The translations under genes and the position numbers were made by a program. A DNA stretch of 11,559 nucleotides from Pseudomonadota bacterium. GTDB lineage: Bacteria; Pseudomonadota; Alphaproteobacteria; UBA9219; RGZA01. The notes below the pieces were generated by a model. That model made no database searches. It was not told the origin of the DNA and saw only the letters and a list, made by a program, of their open reading frames with translations. This document shows, piece by piece, positions 1-5,333 of this stretch (positions are counted from its first letter, which is position 1; every line of letters begins with the position of its first letter). The stretch spans positions 1-11,559 of the forward strand of contig JACQAB010000041.1 of NCBI GenBank assembly GCA_016195205.1, in the 5' to 3' direction.

Positions 1-1149
1 ATCGCCGCCATTACCGGCACCAGCGGAAAAACATCGGTCGTGCAGTTCACGCGGCAGATTTGGCAGGCGCTGGGGCATAGGGCCGCCGCCATCGGCACGC
101 TGGGAATTATCGGCGACGGGATTGAGCGTTACGGCTCCCTCACCACGCCCGACTGCATCAGCCTGCACCAGGACCTGCAGATGCTGGTCAAAGACAAGGG
201 CATGGATCGCGTGGCGATTGAAGCTTCCAGCCATGGGCTGGACCAGTACCGGCTGGATGGGTTGAGCATTCGCTATGCCGCCTTCACGAATTTAAGCCGT
301 GATCATCTGGATTATCACAAAGACATGGGCACCTATTTCAAAACCAAGCAACGCCTGTTCAGCGAATTACTGAGCAAAGACGGCATCGCTGTGCTGAATA
401 AAGATATTCCGGAATATGAAATGCTGGCCGGAATTCTGCGCGCGCGCGGCGTAAGGATGGTTTCTTTCGGCACGAAGGATGCCGATCTGTGCCTGCTTTC
501 CTCGAAGGAAGATGCCCAGGGGCAAGTTCTGCAAATGTCCGTTCAAGGCAAAAAGTCTTCTGTCCCGGTGCCCCTAGTGGGCGCGTTTCAGGGGATGAAT
601 GTGGTATGCGCCGCGGCGATCGTTCTGGCCGGTGGTGAAGACGCGCAAAAAATCATCACCGCGCTCCCCCGGCTTTCCGGCGTGCGCGGACGCATGGAAT
701 CCATGGGCGATTTCAACGGCGCGCGCATCTATGTGGATTACGCGCACAAGCCCGACGCGCTGGAAAACGTGTTGCGCGCGTTGCGCGCCTCCACGCGCGG
801 CAGGCTGATTGCGCTTTTTGGCTGCGGCGGCGGGCGCGATGCGGGCAAACGCCCGATGATGGGTGAAATCGCCGCGCGTTTGGCCGACCTCGTGATTGTT
901 ACCGACGACAACCCGCGCATGGAAGACCCCGCCGCGATCCGCCGTGAGATCATGAAAGCCTGCCCCGGCGGATTAGAAATTGGCGGTCGGGAAGAAGCCA
1001 TCGCCTATGGCATCGCCCAACTGAAGCCAGGCGATACACTGGTGATTGCCGGTAAGGGACATGAGCCGGGCCAAATCGTTGGCAACAAAACCCTGCCCTT
1101 CGACGATGCCGAAGTGGCGCGGCGTTTGATGCGGTCGAGGGCGGCATGA
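1..1149 (+). CDS. murE: UDP-MurNAc-tripeptide synthetase MurE (meso-DAP ligase), 5' partial
   Basis: This cytoplasmic Mur ligase joins meso-diaminopimelate to UDP-MurNAc-L-Ala-D-Glu using ATP. The reading frame is open from base 1, so the true start lies upstream; 382 residues are present against roughly 480-500 in the family, so most of the N-terminal uridine-binding domain is missing. Fragment residues 5-12 are the P-loop TGTSGKTS, followed by FTRQIW, a variant I associate with alphaproteobacteria. TTPDC and EASSHGL (about 74-80) follow, then YFKTKQRLF with the lysine (about 116) expected to be carbamylated. DYAHKPDALENVL is present, and DDNPRMEDP (about 302-310) contains DNPR, the signature for DAP rather than lysine. 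AGKGHE lies near the C terminus. The stop TGA (1147-1149) overlaps an ATG at 1146 and another at 1149, preceded by GAGGG at 1137-1141; these look like the former murF start. Identification is firm. Confidence 0.97.
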   Translation: MAAITGTSGKTSVVQFTRQIWQALGHRAAAIGTLGIIGDGIERYGSLTTPDCISLHQDLQMLVKDKGMDRVAIEASSHGLDQYRLDGLSIRYAAFTNLSRDHLDYHKDMGTYFKTKQRLFSELLSKDGIAVLNKDIPEYEMLAGILRARGVRMVSFGTKDADLCLLSSKEDAQGQVLQMSVQGKKSSVPVPLVGAFQGMNVVCAAAIVLAGGEDAQKIITALPRLSGVRGRMESMGDFNGARIYVDYAHKPDALENVLRALRASTRGRLIALFGCGGGRDAGKRPMMGEIAARLADLVIVTDDNPRMEDPAAIRREIMKACPGGLEIGGREEAIAYGIAQLKPGDTLVIAGKGHEPGQIVGNKTLPFDDAEVARRLMRSRAA

Positions 1150-1151
1150 TG
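1137..1151 (+). promoter_or_regulatory. Stranded Shine-Dalgarno and start codons, probably the original murF initiation site
   Basis: GAGGG at 1137-1141 sits 4 bases before ATG 1146 and 7 before ATG 1149. Both ATGs overlap the murE stop, the same arrangement used at the mraY/murD, murD/ftsW, ftsW/murG and murB/ddl junctions. The present murF start at 1408 has no recognisable Shine-Dalgarno. I infer that this is the ancestral murF initiation region, cut off from murF by the element at 1152-1422. Confidence 0.6.
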
Positions 1152-1418
1152 AGGGTCAATCGGCATATACCGCACGGGTCCTGCGCTGGTAAAATCGCCG
1201 ATCCGGCTATGAAGAAAGCACCGGTCGTAGCGGTGCCTACGGACAAGCTTTCTGAAGACGCCGGGCGGCAATTTTACCGCGCCCCAAAGGGGTTTGTGAA
1301 AAAACCCCGGTCTGCGGCGTCAGCTTCGCTCGCTGTGGGGCCTACCACAGCATCGCTCGCTTCCTGGCATCCCAGGGTTTTTTCACAAACAGAACCTCGT
1401 GTGCTATATGCCGATTGA
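1146..1418 (+). CDS. Possible 90-residue coupling ORF running through the inserted element
   Basis: This frame starts at the ATGA overlap with murE, has the GAGGG Shine-Dalgarno of the preceding feature, and stays open across nearly the entire inverted-repeat element. It stops with TGA at 1416-1418, eight bases past the first base of the murF ATG. I recognise no domain; the product is basic, rich in Ala, Ser, Pro and Arg, and reads like translated repeat DNA. It is best seen as the old murF start reading into the insertion. Its value may lie in carrying ribosomes through the structured RNA so that they can reinitiate on murF. Ninety open codons in GC-rich DNA are not very improbable, so it may have no role. 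Confidence 0.3.
   Translation: MMRVNRHIPHGSCAGKIADPAMKKAPVVAVPTDKLSEDAGRQFYRAPKGFVKKPRSAASASLAVGPTTASLASWHPRVFSQTEPRVLYAD
1152..1183 (+). repeat. Left terminal inverted repeat
   Basis: The first 18 bases (1152-1169) are the perfect reverse complement of 1405-1422. The following CGCACG-GGTCCTG stretch pairs imperfectly with 1390-1401, with one single-base gap. It begins immediately after the ATGATG at 1146-1151. Confidence 0.85.
1183..1282. repeat. Internal hairpin arm 1 of the element
   Basis: GGTAAAAT (1188-1195) pairs with ATTTTACC (1271-1278) and GCCG (1197-1200) with CGGC (1266-1269). CCGG-type pairs follow inward. Outside, GCGC (1183-1186) pairs with GCGC (1279-1282), leaving one bulged T. 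Further in, AGAAAGC (1213-1219) pairs with GCTTTCT (1247-1253). The tip is CGTAG (1226-1230) with CTACG (1237-1241) and a six-base loop. Together these give a nested imperfect stem of about 100 nt. Confidence 0.65.
1292..1390. repeat. Internal hairpin arm 2 of the element
   Basis: GTTTGTGAAAAAACCC (1292-1307) is the exact reverse complement of 1375-1390. Between them lie a GCTGTGG/CCACAGC hairpin (1332-1338 with 1345-1351, six-base loop) and a direct repeat TCGCTCGCT at 1326-1334 and 1353-1361. The left arm can alternatively form a local GGGGTTT/AAACCCC hairpin (1289-1295 with 1302-1308). Confidence 0.7.
1363..1383 (+). terminator. Weak intrinsic-terminator-like hairpin plus T tract within the element
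   Basis: CCTGG (1363-1367), loop CATC and CCAGG (1372-1376) are followed, after one G, by six T residues (1378-1383). The five-pair stem is short, and the T tract also takes part in the longer inverted repeat 1292-1307/1375-1390. Complete termination would silence essential downstream genes, so at most partial attenuation is expected. Confidence 0.25.
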
Positions 1419-1422
1419 CCCT
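1390..1422 (-). repeat. Right terminal inverted repeat, containing the murF start codon
   Basis: Bases 1405-1422 are the exact reverse complement of 1152-1169, and 1390-1404 continue the match imperfectly. The repeat contains the murF ATG (1408-1410) and codons 2-5 (P-I-D-P), so the first five residues of the current MurF are element-derived if the insertion interpretation is right. Confidence 0.85.
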
Positions 1423-2844
1423 AAAGCTTTATGGACCTCGGGCGCCATTGCCGCCGCCACCTCGGGCACCTGCGTGGGCAAATGGGAAGCGGCGCGCATT
1501 TCTACCGACAGCCGCCAATTGAAGCCGGGCGATTTATTTATCGCCCTGAAGGGCCCCAACCATGACGCGCATGATTTTGTCGCCGAAGCTTTTAACAAAG
1601 GCGCGGTAGGCGCAGTCGTCAGCCACATGCCCGCCAAATGCCCGCCCGAAAAACTGGTGCTGGTGGCCAATACCTTTTATGCCCTGCAGGATTTAGGCAA
1701 AGCCGGGCGCGCGCGCGCTTCGGCAAAAATCATCGCCGTCACCGGCTCGGTCGGCAAAACGGGATGCAAGGAAGCGCTGCGGCAAGTTTTGTCGGCGCAA
1801 GCGCCAAGCTTTGCTTCAGCGGCCAGCTATAACAATCAATGGGGCGTGCCTTGGAGCCTGGCGCTGCTGCCCCCGGATGCCGTTTACGGCGTTTTTGAAA
1901 TGGGCATGAACCATGCGGGCGAGTTGGCGCCGCTTTCCAAGCTGGCGCGGCCGCATATTGCCCTGATTACCGGCATCGCCAATGTGCATGCGGCGCATTT
2001 CGCCTCGCTCGAGGATATCGCCCGCGCCAAATCCGAGATTTTCCAGGGGCTAGAACCCGGCGGCACCGCTGTTTTGAACGGCGACGATACTTATTATGAA
2101 GTCATGCGCCAGGCTGCCGCGCAAGTAGGCGTGAAGAACATTGCCCGCTTCGGCCGTGGCGCAGGTTTTGAAGCGCAGCTGGAGGAATTTTCGCTGGAAG
2201 CCGAAGGCTCACGCGTCCGCGCCCGTGTTCTGGGCCAACCGCTCTCTTATTATATAGGCGTGCCGGGTGAACATTGGGTGATGAACTCCCTCGCTGTGCT
2301 GCTTTGCGCGGGACTGGCCGGGGCTGATTTAGCCAAAGCCGCCAAGACGTTTGAAAAACTGGCGCTGGCGGAAGGGCGCGGTGGCGCGCGGCAAGTGGAA
2401 TTCCCGGGCGGGCATTTCACCCTGGTCGATGAAAGCTATAACGCCAGCCCGGTGGCGATGGAGGCCGCGATCAAGGTCCTTGCCGCGCGCCAGCCCGCGC
2501 GCGGCGGAAGCCGCGTCCTTGTCCTGGGGGATATGAAAGAGCTGGGCGATAAGGCCTCTGAAATTCATGCGGGTTTGGCCCGTCCCATTTTAAATTCGGG
2601 CGTTGGGCGGGTGTATGCCTGCGGCGAGCTGATGCGCTATCTTAAAGAAGCCCTGCCTGAAGGCCTGTGCCATGGCTGGGCGCTGACCAGTGGTGAGCTT
2701 GCTTCCCAGGTAGCTGCAGAAATAAGGGATGGAGATATCGTTACCGTGAAAGGTTCGCACAGCATGATGATGGAAAAAGTGGTTCAAGCACTGCTGGCGC
2801 TGCAGCCGGTTTTGGTTCCTTCCAAATCTTCCGCTACCCGTTAA
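1408..2844 (+). CDS. murF: UDP-MurNAc-tripeptide--D-Ala-D-Ala ligase MurF
   Basis: This cytoplasmic Mur ligase completes the pentapeptide by adding D-Ala-D-Ala, made by the Ddl encoded downstream. It has 478 residues from ATG 1408, a normal length. The N-terminal domain includes STDSRQLKPGDLF (32-44). The P-loop is TGSVGKTG (112-119), with the second TG in place of the more usual TT or TS. EMGMNHAGE (164-172), AKSEIF (207-212, predicted carbamylated lysine), DESYNASP (341-348) and GDMKELG (374-380) complete the family pattern. The start is uncertain: GTG 1399 is in frame, but neither GTG 1399 nor ATG 1408 has a Shine-Dalgarno. I chose the ATG because it leaves a typical short lead before ALWTS. 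Residues 1-5 lie in the right terminal repeat of the upstream element. The ancestral protein probably began M-(M)-K-A-L-W-T-S. The product should be functional, because all core motifs are intact. Confidence 0.96.
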   Translation: MPIDPKALWTSGAIAAATSGTCVGKWEAARISTDSRQLKPGDLFIALKGPNHDAHDFVAEAFNKGAVGAVVSHMPAKCPPEKLVLVANTFYALQDLGKAGRARASAKIIAVTGSVGKTGCKEALRQVLSAQAPSFASAASYNNQWGVPWSLALLPPDAVYGVFEMGMNHAGELAPLSKLARPHIALITGIANVHAAHFASLEDIARAKSEIFQGLEPGGTAVLNGDDTYYEVMRQAAAQVGVKNIARFGRGAGFEAQLEEFSLEAEGSRVRARVLGQPLSYYIGVPGEHWVMNSLAVLLCAGLAGADLAKAAKTFEKLALAEGRGGARQVEFPGGHFTLVDESYNASPVAMEAAIKVLAARQPARGGSRVLVLGDMKELGDKASEIHAGLARPILNSGVGRVYACGELMRYLKEALPEGLCHGWALTSGELASQVAAEIRDGDIVTVKGSHSMMMEKVVQALLALQPVLVPSKSSATR

Positions 2845-2848
2845 GAGG
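2843..2848 (+). promoter_or_regulatory. Ribosome binding site of mraY
   Basis: AAGAGG overlaps the murF stop codon and lies 8 bases before the mraY ATG at 2857. It fixes that start and shows tight spacing between murF and mraY. Confidence 0.6.
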
Positions 2849-2856
2849 CTCTTCGA

Positions 2857-3945
2857 ATGCTTTATCTGATCTTTTCCCCCTTCGCCAAGCAGTTTATCCT
2901 TTTCAATCTGTTCCGCTACATCAGCTTCCGCACCGGCTGCGCCACGTTGACCACGCTGCTGCTGGCGTTCTGGCTGGGGCCAAAACTGATCCGCTGGCTG
3001 AAAAGCAAACAGGGCGAAGGCCAGCCTATTCGCAGCGACGGCCCGGAAACGCATTTCAGCAAAAAGGGCACGCCCACCATGGGCGGGCTGATTATTCTTA
3101 TTCCCTTTTTCATCAGCACGCTGCTGTGGGCCGATTTGACCAACGGCTATGTATGGATCGTGCTGGGCGTAATGCTGGGCTTTGGACTGATCGGCTTTTT
3201 CGACGATTACCTGAAGCTGACTCATCGCAATACCAAGGGTATTTCGGGACGCGTGCGCCTGGCCATGCAGGCCGCCATTGCCGTGCTGGCCGCGCTGGGG
3301 ATCACGGCCCTTTCCCATCCGCAACTTCAGGGCGCGCTGGCCCTGCCCTTCCTGAAAGATTTCCTGCTGCATCTGGGCTGGGGGCTGTTCAGCCTGTTCG
3401 CCATGCTGGTGATCGTGGGCGCGGCCAACGCCGTGAACCTGACCGACGGGCTAGACGGGCTGGCCAGCGTTCCCGTGATCCTTACTGCGATATGCTTCGG
3501 CATTATTTCCTATCTGGCGGGCAACGTGGTCTTCGCCAATTACCTGCAGATCCATCACGTCGTCGGCGCCGGAGAACTGGCCGTGCTGGGCGGCAGCCTG
3601 GTGGGCGCGTGTCTTGGCTTTCTCTGGTTCAACGCGCCGCCCGCTGCCGTGTTCATGGGCGACACCGGATCGCTGGCGCTGGGCAGCGCCCTTGGCACCA
3701 TCGCGGTGATCGACCGGCATGAAATTGTTCTGGCCATCATCGGCGGATTGTTCGTGGTGGAAACGCTGTCGGTGATGATTCAGGTGGCCTCGTTCAAATT
3801 GACCGGCAAACGCGTGTTTAAAATGGCGCCGCTGCACCATCATTTTGAAAAACTGGGTTGGTCGGAATCCACCGTCGTGATACGCTTTTGGATTATCGCT
3901 TTCATCTTTGCCCTCGCCGGATTGGCCACGCTGAAATTACGATGA
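2857..3945 (+). CDS. mraY: Phospho-MurNAc-pentapeptide translocase MraY
   Basis: This integral inner-membrane enzyme transfers phospho-MurNAc-pentapeptide from UDP to undecaprenyl phosphate, forming lipid I. The 362 residues match the usual length. GPETHFSKKGTPTMGG (62-77) is the family's cytoplasmic loop signature. FFDDY (114-118) supplies the conserved aspartate pair at 116-117. NLTDGLDGL (194-202) and FMGDTGSLALG (266-276, Asp269) are the other catalytic or Mg-binding motifs. PLHHHFEKLGW (325-335) carries the HHH motif. About ten hydrophobic segments are visible, for example near 26-44, 75-92, 98-116, 178-190, 203-222, 240-258, 290-310 and 339-359. It follows murF after 12 bases, and its stop overlaps the murD start as ATGA. 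Confidence 0.98.
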   Translation: MLYLIFSPFAKQFILFNLFRYISFRTGCATLTTLLLAFWLGPKLIRWLKSKQGEGQPIRSDGPETHFSKKGTPTMGGLIILIPFFISTLLWADLTNGYVWIVLGVMLGFGLIGFFDDYLKLTHRNTKGISGRVRLAMQAAIAVLAALGITALSHPQLQGALALPFLKDFLLHLGWGLFSLFAMLVIVGAANAVNLTDGLDGLASVPVILTAICFGIISYLAGNVVFANYLQIHHVVGAGELAVLGGSLVGACLGFLWFNAPPAAVFMGDTGSLALGSALGTIAVIDRHEIVLAIIGGLFVVETLSVMIQVASFKLTGKRVFKMAPLHHHFEKLGWSESTVVIRFWIIAFIFALAGLATLKLR

Positions 3946-5333
3946 TCGAATGCAAGAACCTTCTGGGAAAAACCTATGCCGTGCTGGGGCTTGGCAAATC
4001 GGGGCTGGCGACGCTGGCCGCGCTTAAGCTTTCCGGCGCGCGCGTGCTGGCCTGGGACGACAGCATGGAAGCGCGCATGCAGGCCACCAGGCTGGGATTT
4101 TCCGCAGAAGATTTGACCAAGGCCGACTGGAAAAAAATCGACCTCCTTATTCTTTCTCCCGGCATTCCGCACACGTTGCCTGCGCCGCATCCGGCCGTGG
4201 CGATGGCCAGGAAGCGTTTGATAGAAATTATCGGCGATATTGAGTTGCTGTTCCGCTGTCTTGATCCTGCCGCCCGTCCGCGCCTGATTGCCGTGACGGG
4301 CACCAACGGCAAATCCACCACCACGGCGCTGATCGCGCATATTTTGGGAACGGCCGGACGAAGGGTGGAAGCCGGCGGCAACCTGGGCATTCCGGCGCTT
4401 TCCTTCAACACGCTGCCCAGCAACGGTTTCTATGTGATCGAGATGTCGTCTTTCCAGTGCGAGCTTACCCCCTCGGCGGATTTTGATGCGGTGGTGTGGC
4501 TAAACATCACGCCCGATCACCTTGACCGGCATGGCGACATGGCCGGCTACGTGAAGGCCAAAAAAAACCTGTTCAAACATGCAAACAAAAAACGGATTTG
4601 CGTCATCGGCGTGGATGATGAGGAAAGCCGGCAGGTGGCCGCTGAACTGGTGAAGTCCAGCAATGGTCAGGTCATCCCCATCAGCGCCGAACACGTGCTG
4701 GAAAAAGGCGTAAGCGCCGTGAACAGCCATCTGCATGCCGATGGAAAAAAACTTTTTTCCATCGAGGGCATGAAAACCCTGCCCGGCACGCATAACGCCC
4801 AGAATGCCGCCGCGGCTTTTGCCGTGAGCCGCGCCATGGGGATCGATGTTGAGGCCATTCAGCAGGCGCTTTTCACCTATCCGGGCCTAGCGCATCGCCA
4901 GCAACTGGTGCGCACGATGCGCGAGGTACGCTTTATCAACGACAGCAAGGCCACCAATGCCGACGCCGCCGGCAAGGCACTGGCCTGTTATGAAAACATC
5001 TATTGGATTCTGGGCGGCAAGCCGAAAGAAGGCGGGTTGAAGGGTTTAGAATCTTTCATGCCGCGCATCCGGCATGCTTTTTTAATCGGCAAGGCCAGCG
5101 ATGAATTCGCCGCCTGGCTGGAAGGCAAAGCAGCTTACACCAAATGCGGCACGCTGGAGCATGCCGTGAAGGAAGCGGCGGCCATGGCGGCCAGCGAGGG
5201 CAAATATTCCGTGGTGCTGCTCTCCCCCGCCTGCGCTTCCTATGACCAGTTCAAAAATTACGAGCAACGCGGCGAAAAATTCGTTCAACTGGTTGCCGCG
5301 CTTCCCGAAAAACCCAAGGAAAGGGCCGCCTGA
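3942..5333 (+). CDS. murD: UDP-MurNAc-L-alanine--D-glutamate ligase MurD
   Basis: This cytoplasmic ligase adds D-glutamate to UDP-MurNAc-L-Ala. The 463 residues start at the ATG inside the ATGA overlap with mraY; an in-frame ATG at 3858 would extend deep into mraY and gives a non-MurD N terminus, so I rejected it. GLGKSGLA near the start is the nucleotide-binding-like N-terminal turn. The P-loop is TGTNGKST (119-126). SSFQCE (169-174), NITPDHLDRH (188-197) and the predicted carbamylated lysine in YVKAKKNLF (about 207) follow. The C-terminal domain shows NDSKATN (333-339), ILGGKPKEGG and LSPACASYDQF (427-437). The stop shares one base with the ftsW start. Codons 267-275 contain an unusual near-perfect 26-bp palindrome, annotated separately. 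Confidence 0.97.
   Translation: MIECKNLLGKTYAVLGLGKSGLATLAALKLSGARVLAWDDSMEARMQATRLGFSAEDLTKADWKKIDLLILSPGIPHTLPAPHPAVAMARKRLIEIIGDIELLFRCLDPAARPRLIAVTGTNGKSTTTALIAHILGTAGRRVEAGGNLGIPALSFNTLPSNGFYVIEMSSFQCELTPSADFDAVVWLNITPDHLDRHGDMAGYVKAKKNLFKHANKKRICVIGVDDEESRQVAAELVKSSNGQVIPISAEHVLEKGVSAVNSHLHADGKKLFSIEGMKTLPGTHNAQNAAAAFAVSRAMGIDVEAIQQALFTYPGLAHRQQLVRTMREVRFINDSKATNADAAGKALACYENIYWILGGKPKEGGLKGLESFMPRIRHAFLIGKASDEFAAWLEGKAAYTKCGTLEHAVKEAAAMAASEGKYSVVLLSPACASYDQFKNYEQRGEKFVQLVAALPEKPKERAA
4739..4764. repeat. Near-perfect 26-bp palindrome inside murD
   Basis: CGATGGAAAAAA (4739-4750) is followed by AC and then by its exact reverse complement TTTTTTCCATCG (4753-4764). It encodes part of ADGKKLFSIEG, so ordinary Lys-Lys-Leu-Phe-Ser codon choice may account for it. 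Confidence 0.6.

Larger units (their letters stand above)
1152..1422. mobile_element. MITE-like palindromic element inserted between murE and murF
   Basis: A 271-bp block is bounded by perfect 18-bp inverted repeats, AGGGTCAATCGGCATATA at 1152-1169 and its exact reverse complement at 1405-1422. Homology continues imperfectly inward to about 1183 and 1390, with 29 matching positions in 33 columns and one gap. Two internal imperfect hairpin arms follow, at 1183-1282 and 1292-1390. It encodes no transposase, so any movement would need a partner in trans. No target-site duplication beyond a possible single A is visible. Deleting it restores an in-frame murE-overlapping murF start, strong internal evidence for insertion. 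Its family is unknown to me; alternatives are a repetitive palindromic unit or a structured RNA. Copies elsewhere in the genome cannot be judged from this window. Confidence 0.75.

Noticed and set aside
1382..1410. A sigma-70-like promoter, TTCACA - 17 bases - TATATG, at the right end of the element.
   Set aside because: Transcription would begin around 1417, downstream of the murF ATG at 1408, so it could not express the annotated murF. The hexamers are also part of the repeats, which explains their presence without a promoter role.
1707..1722. An alternating GC tract in murF (GGGCGCGCGCGCGC) as possible Z-DNA or a regulatory site.
   Set aside because: It encodes Gly-Arg-Ala-Arg-Ala in a GC-rich gene. 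Similar GCGCGC runs recur throughout the window, so composition explains it.
3858..3941. An N-terminal extension of MurD by 28 residues from an upstream in-frame ATG.
   Set aside because: It would lie entirely within mraY and does not resemble a MurD N terminus. The ATGA overlap start at 3942 gives the normal family length.
4560..4568. An A-AAA-AAC slippery sequence in murD that might direct a -1 frameshift.
   Set aside because: The zero frame encodes the full-length conserved protein through the carbamylated-lysine motif, and I saw no convincing downstream stimulatory hairpin or conserved -1 product.
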